A stretch of DNA of 48,364 nt. It comes from an uncultured Bacteroides sp. Lineage in GTDB: Bacteria; Bacteroidota; Bacteroidia; Bacteroidales; Bacteroidaceae. The notes beneath the pieces are model-generated. The model was not told the DNA's origin. It saw nothing but the letters and a program-made list of their open reading frames with translations, and did not search any database. The position numbers were made by a program, and so were the translations under genes. Positions 1 through 8,302 of the stretch are shown here, piece after piece (the stretch's first letter is position 1; each line of letters opens with the position of its first letter). The stretch is taken from contig CASFRN010000099.1 in NCBI GenBank assembly GCA_949296855.1, forward strand, positions 1 to 48,364, read 5' to 3'.

Positions 1-936
1 AGCCAGTTTCCGGCGTCGGCTATATACATTAAAGTTGGCTTCTTCATGCCATTCCGCACTATTCTGATAGGCTTGTGCAGCTGCAAGTTGCAGGGGGCGG
101 AATGTGCCCGAATCGATGTTGCTTTTTATTTTCAGTATCCATTGGATGAAGGTGGCATTTGTTGCAATCAGCCCTACGCGCCAGCCCGGCATGTTGTGGC
201 TTTTGCTCATCGAGTTGAACTCGATGCAGTACTCTTTCGCTCCTTCGATGTTCAGGATGCTGATGGGCTTGCGGTTCAGGATGAAGCTGTACGGGTTATC
301 GTTTACTATCACGATGTTGTGCCGGCGGGCAAAGTCCACCAGCTTTTGGTACAATTCCAGCGTGGCATTGGCTCCGGTAGGCATATTCGGATAGTTGGTC
401 CACATGATTTTCACGCGGCTCAGGTCCATCCGTTCCAGTTCATCGAAGTCGGGTTGCCAATGATTGTCCTCGCGCAAAGTGTAGTTGACGATTTCGCTTC
501 CCAATATTTTATTGAGCGATGTATATGTGGGATAGCCCGGATTGGGTACCAATACCTGGTCGCCCGGATTCACTAAAGCTAATGTAACGTGCAGGATGCC
601 TTCTTTTGAACCGATAAGTGGTTGGATTTCCGTATCGGGGTTCAGGTCTACGTTATACCAGCGTTTGTACCAGTCTGCCATGGCGCAGCGTAATTCGGGA
701 ATGCCCACAGTGGGCTGGTAACCATGCGCATCGGGTTTCTTAGCATTCTCGCACAATACATTAATGGTTTCTTCCGAGGGCGGCATATCAGGGCTTCCGA
801 TACCTAAACTGATAACGTCTTTTCCTTCGGCATTCATGCGTGCCACTTCTTTCAGCTTGCGGCTGAAGTAATATTCGCTTACATTCGCCAACCGGTCGGC
901 GGGCTGGATGTTATAAAGTTGATTCTCCTTCTGCAT
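1..936 (-). CDS. PLP-dependent aminotransferase (class I/II), C-terminus beyond the window
   Basis: Reading the minus strand from the ATG at 936 gives 312 codons with no stop before base 1, so the C-terminus is outside the window. The translation is a fold-type I aminotransferase. SMSKSHNMPGWRVG holds the PLP lysine (K245), NYPNMPTGA is the usual Asn-Pro segment (about 181-189), and PNPGYPTYTS lies near 131-140. The start overlaps the end of pheA by 26 bp, which suggests translational coupling. With pheA immediately upstream, a role in transaminating prephenate, phenylpyruvate or aspartate in aromatic amino acid synthesis is likely, but substrate cannot be read from sequence. LL-diaminopimelate or aspartate aminotransferase are the alternatives. 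Confidence 0.9.
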   Translation of the reverse strand, partial: MQKENQLYNIQPADRLANVSEYYFSRKLKEVARMNAEGKDVISLGIGSPDMPPSEETINVLCENAKKPDAHGYQPTVGIPELRCAMADWYKRWYNVDLNPDTEIQPLIGSKEGILHVTLALVNPGDQVLVPNPGYPTYTSLNKILGSEIVNYTLREDNHWQPDFDELERMDLSRVKIMWTNYPNMPTGANATLELYQKLVDFARRHNIVIVNDNPYSFILNRKPISILNIEGAKEYCIEFNSMSKSHNMPGWRVGLIATNATFIQWILKIKSNIDSGTFRPLQLAAAQAYQNSAEWHEEANFNVYSRRRKLA

Positions 937-1753
937 ATTCTCCTAATATTTTAAGTGCTTTGGTAAGCGGGGTTACGGCATCTATGGATTGTTTGTATCT
1001 CAGGTAATCGGTGAACATCACGTCGACGTAGAACATGTATTCCCATTCACGTCCGATGATGGGCAACGATTGTATCTTGGTCAGATTAATTTTATAGAAC
1101 GAAAAGATAGACAATACTTGCGAAAGACTTCCCTCGTTATGTGGAAGGGAGAAGACGATGCTCGACTTGTTCAGCTTCGAACGCTCGCGCAGGTCATCGG
1201 CTATCCATGGGTCGCATACCACGAGAAAGCGGGTGAAATTGTGTTTGTTTGTCTCGATTCCCTCTTGCAGGATTTTCATGCCATAGAGTTCGGCTGCATA
1301 TTTCGAGCAGATAGCGGCATGCCCTTTCAATCCTTTCTCTTTGATGTCGCGCGCGCTTCCGGCAGTATCTTCGGTTTCCACCACTTTCAGGTGCGGGTGA
1401 TGTTGCAGGAAGTCTCGGCATTGTGCCAAAGCTACAGGATGCGAATTAATTTCGGTCAAGGTACTCCAATCTTCGCCGGGCAAGCACATGATGCTATGGC
1501 TGATGCGCAATTTGTGTTCGCCGATAATAGTGGCTCCGCTATCGCGCAATAATTCGTAATTATGAAGCAAGCTTCCCGCAATCGTATTTTCGATGGCTAT
1601 CACTCCCAAGACATTATCATCGCGTTTCATTTCGCCGAACACGTCTTCGAACGTATTGCAGCAAATCAATTCGATGTCTTCGTCCTTAAAGTATTTGTGG
1701 GCTGCGATGTCGTGATACGAGCCCGGCACTCCTTGTATGGCTATTCTTTTCAT
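911..1753 (-). CDS. pheA: Prephenate dehydratase
   Basis: The 280-residue protein is a stand-alone prephenate dehydratase, converting prephenate to phenylpyruvate in phenylalanine synthesis. It opens with IAIQGVPGSYHDIAA. The family's TRF catalytic motif is at 174-176 (HNFTRFLVV). A C-terminal ACT regulatory domain covers about 198-275 (GSLSQVLSIFSFYKINLTKI), where the usual ESRP phenylalanine-binding motif reads as the variant IQSLP. No chorismate mutase domain is fused. The ATG lies about 20 nt after a terminator hairpin and downstream of a Phe-rich leader peptide, which points to transcription attenuation. The aminotransferase start overlaps its end. Confidence 0.93.
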   Translation of the reverse strand: MKRIAIQGVPGSYHDIAAHKYFKDEDIELICCNTFEDVFGEMKRDDNVLGVIAIENTIAGSLLHNYELLRDSGATIIGEHKLRISHSIMCLPGEDWSTLTEINSHPVALAQCRDFLQHHPHLKVVETEDTAGSARDIKEKGLKGHAAICSKYAAELYGMKILQEGIETNKHNFTRFLVVCDPWIADDLRERSKLNKSSIVFSLPHNEGSLSQVLSIFSFYKINLTKIQSLPIIGREWEYMFYVDVMFTDYLRYKQSIDAVTPLTKALKILGEYAEGESTL

Positions 1754-1760
1754 TTTCCAA

Positions 1761-1806
1761 ATGCTTTTAAAATAAAAAATCCCGCCTTCGTTTGGAAGCG
1801 GGATTT
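1761..1806 (-). terminator. Attenuator terminator upstream of pheA
   Basis: On the minus strand a nine-base-pair stem (arms AAATCCCGC and GCGGGATTT at 1777-1785 and 1798-1806), extended by a TTC/GAA pairing, is followed by a T-rich run at 1761-1776. It ends about 20 nt before the pheA ATG, so it would terminate leader transcripts. The transcript's upstream arm also contains TCCCGCTTC, which is fully complementary to GAAGCGGGA inside the leader ORF (plus strand 1866-1874). The terminator and an antiterminator are therefore mutually exclusive. Confidence 0.85.
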
Positions 1807-1846
1807 CGTATCATATTAGTTTTGTTTTTTTCTTGTTTGTTTTGGT

Positions 1847-1936
1847 TTAACGTACACATACAAACTCCCGCTTCACTTCATTGCTAAAGTAAAAGTAATA
1901 AAAGAAAAAGAAGAAGTATGTAGCAAATGTTTTCAT
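1847..1936 (-). CDS. Phenylalanine/tyrosine-rich leader peptide (pheL-like)
   Basis: This short ORF of 29 residues starts at the ATG at 1936 and stops with TAA at 1847-1849. Residues 7-17 read YFFFFFYYFYF; in all it has nine Phe and four Tyr. It ends about 40 nt before the pheA attenuator hairpin. The arrangement is that of classical amino-acid attenuator leaders: a ribosome stalled on Phe/Tyr codons would leave the downstream GAAGCGGGA segment free to form an antiterminator. The peptide itself probably has no function after translation. No homology search was possible; the call rests on composition and position. Confidence 0.85.
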   Translation of the reverse strand: MKTFATYFFFFFYYFYFSNEVKREFVCVR

Positions 1937-1970
1937 ACGTTTATTTGTTATTTTGTTAGCATTACGGGTG

Positions 1971-2000
1971 CAAATGTAATACTTTTATTTAAAAAACAAA
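1971..2000 (-). promoter_or_regulatory. Promoter of the pheA leader
   Basis: On the minus strand TTTG (1997-2000) is followed after 18 nt by TACATTTG (1971-1978), a fit to the Bacteroides -33/-7 promoter. The expected start point is near 1963, about 27 nt ahead of the leader ATG. Confidence 0.65.
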
Positions 2001-2111
2001 TGTTTTGCGAGCTTTTTCTTTAAATTATTTTTGTAAGGTACCTGTTCATTATATATGGTACGCGTGAACCATGCGAATTTGTGTAGCGTGGAATATATAT
2101 GGGGGAAACCA

Positions 2112-2143
2112 TTTGCCTACATCGAAAGAAATCTCTATCTTTG
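2112..2143 (+). promoter_or_regulatory. Promoter of the secreted hypothetical gene
   Basis: TTTG at 2112-2115, 20 nt, then TATCTTTG at 2136-2143 match the Bacteroides consensus exactly. Transcription would begin near 2150. This rules out the upstream in-frame start at 2055 and favours the ATG at 2172 (or 2151). Confidence 0.75.
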
Positions 2144-2171
2144 GCGGGAAATGGAAAAACAGACAATTGAA

Positions 2172-2837
2172 ATGAAGTGGTTCATCGGACTTATATGTAT
2201 GTTTTGCGGATTGAGCTTGCAAGCGCAGGACTTGAAATCATTGTATATCGCTTTGCCTGATTCGCTTTCGCCTTTGTTGACGAAAGTGAACCGTGAAGAT
2301 TTCGGCGATTTCCTTGCTAATGACATGAAAGCGGAGGTGAGGAACCGTTTTGGAAAGACATCGGAAATGAAGAAGCTGACGGCCGATTATTTGGAGGTGC
2401 GCGTCAGTGAATCGAGTAGGGAAGAGATGAAGCTGCTGCCTCTTAATGATTCGGTGAAGGTCGTTTGCGTGGTGCGCACGTATTGGGGGCCGGTGGCCGA
2501 TAGCGAGGTTCGTTTTTATGATACAGATTGGCACGAACTTCCGGTCGCCCGGTTTATTGACTTGCCTGTGGAGGATTGTTTTTACAAGCGGCCCTTTACG
2601 GAAACGGCTGCCGACTCGTTGCGCAATTTGCGCTTGCATGCCGATATGTACTTGAAAGAAGTGCGTTTGTCGGAGGAAGAACAGAGCTTGTCGGTCACCT
2701 ATACGACTCCCGGTTATATGGATCAGGAAATGGCGGAGAAGCTGAAGCCTTACTTGATAGGCAAGCCGATCCTTTATGTATGGAGTGACGGAAAATTTAA
2801 GGGGAAAAGGGAAACGGAAGTGAAGACGATGCCTTGA
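2172..2837 (+). CDS. Secreted hypothetical protein, resembles DUF3256
   Basis: From the ATG at 2172 the product is 221 residues with a signal peptide (MKWFIGLICMFCGLSLQAQ, cleavage probably after QAQ). The mature part is soluble and acidic with no catalytic motif I can identify. It resembles the Bacteroidales DUF3256 family from memory only. The start was chosen because a well-formed promoter overlaps the upstream part of the open frame, and because a signal peptide begins exactly here. It stands as a single gene ahead of the peptidase gene, with about 280 bp between them. Function unknown; export to the envelope is the only supported statement. Confidence 0.7.
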   Translation: MKWFIGLICMFCGLSLQAQDLKSLYIALPDSLSPLLTKVNREDFGDFLANDMKAEVRNRFGKTSEMKKLTADYLEVRVSESSREEMKLLPLNDSVKVVCVVRTYWGPVADSEVRFYDTDWHELPVARFIDLPVEDCFYKRPFTETAADSLRNLRLHADMYLKEVRLSEEEQSLSVTYTTPGYMDQEMAEKLKPYLIGKPILYVWSDGKFKGKRETEVKTMP

Positions 2838-3117
2838 CTTGAATCAAGATTACATCAAATTGTGCTTAAGAACATAAATGCGTGCCATTCTTGAATCTGT
2901 GGTATAAAAATACATAAAAAATAGTTAATTGCTATCTTCGCATTGCAGAAAAAGAACTATATTTGAAACGCTTTTTGAAAAGTGGAATGGCATTCCATAT
3001 TGGTGTGTCGGGATATAGGAAACAACAATGAATTATTAACCGTTTAAATCGTATTCAAGCCCCGGTCGGGCGGGAGAGGCCCGGTTGATGAATACATACA
3101 GAAATAAGAGAGGCATA

Positions 3118-4041
3118 ATGATATTAAAATGTATTAAGACAGTAGCGGTAGCGGCATTGGCATTGGTCAGCGTAAACGTATCAGGGCAGGATTTGCTGGC
3201 ACGTCAGGCTCCTATCGACAGAAAGCTGAAAGCAGTAGACTCGTTGGCGTTGATTCGCCAAATCAAGGCTGAACAAGCCGTTTATCCTGCCTATAGTCTG
3301 TATCCGAATTGGCAAAACACCCGTGTGCATGCATACGGCAATACGGTACAAATCCCAGATACTTTCCGAATAGATCTTACCGGTTTCTGTATGCCCACTA
3401 CGCATACGAAGATTACATCAAAGTGCGGTCCGCGCTGGCGTCGTATGCATAATGGGTTGGATATTAAGGTATATATCGGTGATACCATTCGGGCGGCTTT
3501 CGACGGAAAGGTACGTATGGTGAAGTATGAACGCCGCGGTTATGGAAAATATGTGGTGATTCGTCACGATAACGGTTTGGAAACCATTTACGGTCATCTC
3601 TCTAAGCAATTGGTAAAAGAAAACGAATATGTGAAGGCAGGTGATGTAATAGGTTTGGGAGGCAATACCGGACGCTCTACTGGTTCGCACCTGCATTTCG
3701 AGACCCGTTTCTTGGGTGAAGTGATTAATCCGGAATTTATGTTCGATTTCCCGAAACAGGATATTGTGGCAGACAGTTACTTGTTTATCCGCAATGCCAA
3801 CCGCTATCCGTACCAGCGTACACGCGCCTTGGCAAACCTGAAGAGCGGGAAAAAGGCTACGGATTCGAATGCATCGGTGGCATCCGAAGGCGGTGCTATC
3901 CGTTACCACAAGATACGCAAGGGCGATACGTTGGGACGTATTTCGCGCATCTATCATGTCTCTATCGACCGCTTGTGTAAGATGAACGGCATCAAGCGTA
4001 CTACTACGTTGCGCATCGGGCAGGTATTGCGTTGCTCGTAA
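3118..4041 (+). CDS. Secreted M23 peptidase with LysM domain
   Basis: This predicted zinc peptidoglycan endopeptidase of 307 residues starts with a signal peptide (MILKCIKTVAVAALALVSVNVSGQ). The LytM/M23 domain covers about 95-215, with metal ligands H111 and D115 (HNGLD) and the HLH pair H191/H193 (GSHLHFET). A LysM domain follows at about 260-306 (IRKGDTLGRISRIY), which should bind glycan strands. All M23 catalytic motifs are present, so activity is likely, although LysM-M23 proteins can also act as amidase activators. The ATG at 3118 was chosen over 3088 because the signal peptide begins there. A strong terminator follows. Confidence 0.9.
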   Translation: MILKCIKTVAVAALALVSVNVSGQDLLARQAPIDRKLKAVDSLALIRQIKAEQAVYPAYSLYPNWQNTRVHAYGNTVQIPDTFRIDLTGFCMPTTHTKITSKCGPRWRRMHNGLDIKVYIGDTIRAAFDGKVRMVKYERRGYGKYVVIRHDNGLETIYGHLSKQLVKENEYVKAGDVIGLGGNTGRSTGSHLHFETRFLGEVINPEFMFDFPKQDIVADSYLFIRNANRYPYQRTRALANLKSGKKATDSNASVASEGGAIRYHKIRKGDTLGRISRIYHVSIDRLCKMNGIKRTTTLRIGQVLRCS

Positions 4042-4067
4042 TCTTATAATGATATAAATTTAATTAG

Positions 4068-4114
4068 AACGCAGATTCTTTCTCTTTTAAGGGATAAGGA
4101 ATCTGCGTTTTTTT
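4068..4114 (+). terminator. Rho-independent terminator after the M23 peptidase
   Basis: An 11-bp perfect stem (AACGCAGATTC at 4068-4078 and its complement at 4099-4109) is followed by a run of T. Confidence 0.9.
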
Positions 4115-4137
4115 ATCTCAAGAGTAGTAAGAAGCAA

Positions 4138-5313
4138 ATGAGTGTACTTTTATTATTGGTCATTTATGTGGCATTTATCGGATTGGGAGTCCCCGATTCG
4201 CTTTTCGGAGTGGCATGGCCTGCTATTTACAAAGATTTTGAACTTCCTTTTTCGTTTGGAAGTTTTGTTACGGCTATCGTTTATTGTGGAACAGTCGTGT
4301 CGAGTCTTTTTAGTGCGAGCCTTATCAAGAAATTTGGGACATACAAGATTACTGTATTTAGTACTGCATTGACAGCAATCGCTCTTCTTGCTTTTTCATT
4401 TTCCGGTAATTTGATATGTTTTTGTTTGTGTGCGGTTCCTCTCGGATTGGGGGCGGGGTGTATTGATACTGCATTAAATAATTACGTGGCTTTGCATTAT
4501 TCTTCTATGCAAATGAATTTCCTGCATTGTTTTTATGGCATTGGAATTACGTTGAGTCCCTATATTCTTTCTTTAATGCTTCAAGACGAAAACGGTTGGC
4601 GCAATGGTTACCGCATTGCTTTTTTTATTCAGTTTTTTATTGCATTTGTCGTATTCGTTTCTTTGCCTGTTTGGAAGAAAGTTGCTTGTGCCAATAAAGA
4701 GGAGAATAGTGAAGAACAGATTCAAGTGATGGGGGTTAAGGAAATAGTAAGAATGCCGGGAGTGAAGCCGATATGGTTCATTCTTTTTGGATTGAGTGCG
4801 GTAGAAAGCATTTGCAATGCATGGGGGGCTACTTATTTGGTAGAAGATAAATCGTTTGTTCCAGAAGCGGCAGCCGGCATTGTTATGTTTTATTTTGTAG
4901 GTATGGCTTGCGGGAGGTTTCTAGCTGGAGTTATAGCTTCTAAATTGCATAATGTGAAAATTATATTATTGGGGCAGGTTATTTTAGGTGTGGCATTAGT
5001 CATTTTGATGTTTTCCGGTAATCAATATTGGGCAGCTATTGGTTTCTTCTTGATAGGCTTTGGTAATGGTCCTTTATTCCCTAATGTGACATGTCTGATT
5101 CCTTCGTTATTCAGTGCAAGTGTAACGCCGTCTATCATTGGAACTTTAATGGCTATAGGAAGTGTTTCACTTATGATTTTTCCTGTACTTTGTGGGTTTT
5201 TGGGACAACTGTTTGGCATGTGGGTCTTCACCGTCATTATGCTTGTGTTTTATGCAATGATGGTTGTAGCTACCGTTCGTATTGTGCGTAAACACAGTGC
5301 GGCGTTTTCCTGA
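4138..5313 (+). CDS. MFS permease
   Basis: This 391-residue integral membrane protein shows about 12 hydrophobic segments and a glycine-rich N-terminal stretch (FIGLGVPDSLFGVAWPAI) typical of major facilitator permeases in the fucose/sugar group. It is transcribed alone, between the peptidase terminator and a second hairpin that separates it from the convergent argD. Substrate cannot be inferred, as no catabolic genes are adjacent. The DNA is richer in A+T than its neighbours, which might reflect acquisition but could simply come from membrane-protein codons. Confidence 0.8.
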   Translation: MSVLLLLVIYVAFIGLGVPDSLFGVAWPAIYKDFELPFSFGSFVTAIVYCGTVVSSLFSASLIKKFGTYKITVFSTALTAIALLAFSFSGNLICFCLCAVPLGLGAGCIDTALNNYVALHYSSMQMNFLHCFYGIGITLSPYILSLMLQDENGWRNGYRIAFFIQFFIAFVVFVSLPVWKKVACANKEENSEEQIQVMGVKEIVRMPGVKPIWFILFGLSAVESICNAWGATYLVEDKSFVPEAAAGIVMFYFVGMACGRFLAGVIASKLHNVKIILLGQVILGVALVILMFSGNQYWAAIGFFLIGFGNGPLFPNVTCLIPSLFSASVTPSIIGTLMAIGSVSLMIFPVLCGFLGQLFGMWVFTVIMLVFYAMMVVATVRIVRKHSAAFS

Positions 5314-5339
5314 TAAGTAGTGTAAAGGGATTTTGTTTC

Positions 5340-5388
5340 AAGGAGTTAAAAGATAAAACCTTTGCATTATTCTTTTAACTCCTTTTGT
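5340..5388. terminator. Bidirectional terminator between the MFS gene and argD
   Basis: A 13-bp perfect inverted repeat (AAGGAGTTAAAAG at 5340-5352, complement at 5372-5384) followed by TTTT on the plus strand and a T-rich run on the minus strand. It lies between convergent genes. Confidence 0.8.
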
Positions 5389-5401
5389 ACTTTGTGAAAA
5401 T

Positions 5402-6526
5402 TTATTTTAAAACGTTTTGCAAGCGAGTCAGGAACTCATCGGCTTCGTTCCTGCTGAGGCAGAGGGGCGGAAGCAGACGGATGACGTTCGTGCCGCTTAC
5501 ACCGGTGAATACCTTTTGTTCGAACAGCAGCTTGCGGCGCAGTTCCTTTATCGGTTCTTCAAATTCCATACCAATCATCAAGCCGCATCCGCGCACTTCC
5601 TTGATGCCTTTGAATTTCTTCAACTCTTCTAATAGATGTGCGCCGACCTTGGCTGCATTTTCTACCAAATGCTCTTCTTTCATCACGTCCAATACGGCAA
5701 TGGCTGCCGCACAAGCTAAGTGGTTGCCGCCGAAGGTCGTGCCGAGTTGTCCGTAAACGGGCTTGAATTTCGGGCTGATTAATACGCCTCCCATCGGGAA
5801 TCCGTTGCCGATGCCTTTGGCTACGGTAATCATGTCGGGACGGATGCCGCTGTATTGGTGGGCAAAGAATTTCCCGCTCCGTCCATAACCTGATTGGATT
5901 TCGTCCAATATCAGTACGGTATTGGTTTCATCGCAGGCTTGGCGCAAGGCTTGCATAAATGCGGTGTCCGGCACTTGAATGCCGCCCACTCCCTGAATGC
6001 CTTCGATAATCACGGCACATACATCTCCCTTAGCCAATTCGGCTTTCATCGCTTCCGTATCGTTCAGCGGGAGGTAAGTGACGTGCTGGTTGGCATTGAT
6101 AGGCGCGATGATTTTCGGGTTATCGGTCACTTCCACAGCCAACGAGGTACGCCCGTGAAAGGCTTTGCAGAACGAAATGACGCGGGTGCGTCCGTTGTAG
6201 AACGAAGCCAGCTTCAGGGCGTTTTCATTCGCTTCGGCACCCGAATTGATTAAGAACAGCTGGTAATCGTCATAGCCGCACATCGCTCCCAAGCGGTCGG
6301 CCACTTCCTGTTGCAGTTTGTTGATAACCGAGTTTGAGTAGAATCCCAATGTAGCTACTTGCTTGCTGATGGTTTCTACATAGTGCGGGTGTGCATGGCC
6401 AATAGAGATAACGGCGTGGCCTCCGTAAAGGTCTAAGTATTCCTCGCCTTTATCGTCCCACACGTGGCATCCTTTCCCCTTGACAATGTTGATGTCGAAT
6501 AAGGGATATACATCGAATAGTTTCAT
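5402..6526 (-). CDS. argD: Acetylornithine (or succinylornithine) aminotransferase
   Basis: The 374-residue class III aminotransferase makes the N-acylornithine semialdehyde to N-acylornithine conversion of arginine synthesis. Motifs: GGHAVISIGHAHPHYV near 35-50, NSGAEANENALKLA at 94-107, LILDEIQSGYGRSG at 205-218 and the PLP lysine K237 in TVAKGIGNGFPMG. Full length for the family. It is the last gene of the argR-argG-argC-argD cluster. Bacteroides fragilis is known to build arginine through N-succinyl rather than N-acetyl intermediates, so the natural substrate here may be N-succinylornithine; that is inference from the taxon. Confidence 0.93.
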   Translation of the reverse strand: MKLFDVYPLFDINIVKGKGCHVWDDKGEEYLDLYGGHAVISIGHAHPHYVETISKQVATLGFYSNSVINKLQQEVADRLGAMCGYDDYQLFLINSGAEANENALKLASFYNGRTRVISFCKAFHGRTSLAVEVTDNPKIIAPINANQHVTYLPLNDTEAMKAELAKGDVCAVIIEGIQGVGGIQVPDTAFMQALRQACDETNTVLILDEIQSGYGRSGKFFAHQYSGIRPDMITVAKGIGNGFPMGGVLISPKFKPVYGQLGTTFGGNHLACAAAIAVLDVMKEEHLVENAAKVGAHLLEELKKFKGIKEVRGCGLMIGMEFEEPIKELRRKLLFEQKVFTGVSGTNVIRLLPPLCLSRNEADEFLTRLQNVLK

Positions 6527-6540
6527 CTTATATAATGCTT

Positions 6541-6855
6541 TTATAATTGTTTGTTATTCCAACCCATATCTTGAGCCAAATCTTTAAGTGAAGGATTATT
6601 ATTACGTATTATTTTTTCTTTCTTATTTCTTGTCCATCCCTTCAATTCTTTTTCTCTGGCTATGGCTTCATTAATGTCTTGGTATTCTTCGAAATAGATT
6701 AAATAGTGACATTTGTATTTTTCCGTGAATCTTGGGATTATACCCATTTTATGTTCTATAAATCGTTTATATAAGTTGTTTGTAACACCAATATATAGTA
6801 CATTCCGTCTTTTATTTGAAAGAATATAAACCCAATATTGATGTATGTTATTCAT
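6541..6855 (-). CDS. GIY-YIG domain nuclease-like protein
   Basis: This 104-residue single-domain protein carries the GIY-YIG fold signature: WVYILSN (about 8-14), VLYIGVTNNLYKRFIEH (about 19-35) and a conserved glutamate in the AIAREKELKGW segment. It belongs to the small UPF0213/YhbQ-like group, whose cellular role is poorly known. It sits inside the arginine cluster between argC and argD, next to an extragenic palindrome, and is clearly more A+T-rich than both. That suggests a later insertion. A homing or repair function is possible but nothing here proves it. Confidence 0.85.
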   Translation of the reverse strand: MNNIHQYWVYILSNKRRNVLYIGVTNNLYKRFIEHKMGIIPRFTEKYKCHYLIYFEEYQDINEAIAREKELKGWTRNKKEKIIRNNNPSLKDLAQDMGWNNKQL

Positions 6856-6908
6856 AATTTGCTGAATATTGTTTTAATAATTAGCCCCCCCAATTTGTCC
6901 TCCTATTT

Positions 6909-6987
6909 TGTCATCCTGAACGAAGTGAAGGATCTCGTGTGCATCCACGTGGTGTATCCGAGATTCTTCACTTCGTTCAGAATGACA
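6909..6987. repeat. Extragenic palindrome, class A copy 1
   Basis: Arms of about 29 bp (TGTCATCCTGAACGAAGTGA... at 6909-6937 and its imperfect complement at 6959-6987) enclose a loop of about 21 nt. A second copy lies at 9582-9661 in the opposite sense. Both are between arginine genes. Confidence 0.85.
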
Positions 6988-7001
6988 AATGCTATCTTCA
7001 T

Positions 7002-7970
7002 TTAAAAAGCACTCGGCTTCAATCTCAGCCCTACCGTTTCTTCTAAGTTGAACATCAGGTTCATGTTGTGGACCGCCTGGCCGCTGGCACCCTTCAGCAA
7101 GTTGTCGATGCAAGAAACGATGAGCAATTTATCTTCGTGTTTCTCTAAGTGGATCAGGCACTTGTTGGTGTTGACTACTTGTTTCAGGTCGATGCTCTTT
7201 TCTACAATATGCACAAACGAGTCTTCGGCATAATATTCTTCATACATCTTTACAATTTCGGGCAGTTCCACCTTGGTCTTTACAATGGTCGTAGCAAAGA
7301 TGCCTCGGGCGAAATCGCCTCGGTAGGGGATGAACGTGATATCTGCATCGAAACTGTTTTGCAATTGTTTCAACGATTGGCGTATTTCCGGCAGATGTTG
7401 GTGCGTAAACGGTTTGTAAATGCTTAAGTTGTTATTGCGCCAACTGAAATGGGTCGTTGCTCCCGGTTTTACTCCGGCTCCTGTACTTCCCGTAATGGCA
7501 TTCACCGTGATGTCTCCCTTCAGCATCAAGTGTTTGGCTAACGGGAGCAAGGCAAGCTGGATGCAGGTCGCAAAGCAGCCCGGATTGGCTATATGCTTGC
7601 TGTGGCAAATCGTGCGACGGTTCAGTTCGGGCAATCCATATACGAAGTCGTGGTCTTCACCGGCGATGCGGTAGTCCATGGAGAGGTCGATAATCTTTAA
7701 CTCTTCAGGCAGGTTATGGCTTTCCATAAACTTGCGTGTGTCGCCGTGTGCCGTACAGAAGAAAAGCACATCTATTTCATCCAGCGGAAGTTCATCGGTG
7801 AACACAAGGTCGGTTTCACCATACAGTCCTTCGTGTACATCTGTGATTTTGTTTCCCGCGTTGCTCGAACTGTTGATGAAATGAATCTCTGCATCGGGGT
7901 GGTTAATCAGCAGGCGGATCAGTTCGCCTGCCGTATAACCGGCTCCTCCTATTATTCCTACTTTAATCAT
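7002..7970 (-). CDS. argC: N-acyl-gamma-glutamyl-phosphate reductase
   Basis: This 322-residue NADPH-dependent reductase of arginine synthesis has an N-terminal Rossmann motif (VGIIGGAGYTAGELIRLL, 4-21) and the catalytic cysteine C132 in ANPGCFATCIQLALLP. GSTGAGVKPG and the HQHLPEI segment are also recognisable. Its end lies just upstream of the class A palindrome. It follows the small pspC-like gene by 9 bp. As for argD, the acyl group on the substrate may be succinyl in this lineage. Confidence 0.94.
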   Translation of the reverse strand: MIKVGIIGGAGYTAGELIRLLINHPDAEIHFINSSSNAGNKITDVHEGLYGETDLVFTDELPLDEIDVLFFCTAHGDTRKFMESHNLPEELKIIDLSMDYRIAGEDHDFVYGLPELNRRTICHSKHIANPGCFATCIQLALLPLAKHLMLKGDITVNAITGSTGAGVKPGATTHFSWRNNNLSIYKPFTHQHLPEIRQSLKQLQNSFDADITFIPYRGDFARGIFATTIVKTKVELPEIVKMYEEYYAEDSFVHIVEKSIDLKQVVNTNKCLIHLEKHEDKLLIVSCIDNLLKGASGQAVHNMNLMFNLEETVGLRLKPSAF

Positions 7971-7979
7971 GGGCGTGTG

Positions 7980-8171
7980 TTATTTCTCTTCGGGGATGAT
8001 TATCCATAATAATAAATATACGATTACTCCGGCAAAGGCCGTGAATACCGTCAGTAAGGCATACACAACCCGAATCAGTGTCGGGTCAAGCCCGAAATAA
8101 TTGGCGATTCCGGCGCATACGCCAGCCAGCATTTTGTTGTTTTGCGGGCGGGTTAGTTTCTTTCCTTCCAT
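7980..8171 (-). CDS. PspC domain protein
   Basis: This 63-residue single PspC domain reads KKLTRPQNNKMLAGVCAGIANYFGLDPTLIRV, followed by one hydrophobic segment (VYALLTVFTAFAGVIVYLLLW). Such proteins are small inner-membrane proteins related to the phage-shock regulator PspC; stand-alone versions in Bacteroidetes have no firmly known role. The start at 8171 begins the conserved domain; the in-frame extension to 8234 runs into the palindrome at 8201-8295 and is rejected. It lies between argG and argC, an odd place for an envelope-stress protein. Confidence 0.85.
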   Translation of the reverse strand: MEGKKLTRPQNNKMLAGVCAGIANYFGLDPTLIRVVYALLTVFTAFAGVIVYLLLWIIIPEEK

Positions 8172-8200
8172 AGTTGTGTGTGTTTGTATTACAAATATTG

Positions 8201-8295
8201 CACGCAGATAACACAGATTTACGTGGATAACCACGGATTAAATATTTAGGATGAAAGAATCTGTGTCAATCCGCTTTATCCGTGTTATCTGTGTG
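8201..8295. repeat. Extragenic palindrome, class B copy 1
   Basis: Imperfect arms begin CACGCAGATAACACAG (8201) and end TATCCGTGTTATCTGTGTG (8295), spanning about 95 bp between the pspC-like gene and argG. Related sequence lies at 37653-37760, and a fragment lies near 14085-14105. Confidence 0.7.
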
Positions 8296-8302
8296 CTATA
8301 AA

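Noticed and set aside
46-576. A 176-codon plus-strand frame at the left edge
   Set aside because: It is antisense to the aminotransferase, whose PLP-binding motifs are clear.
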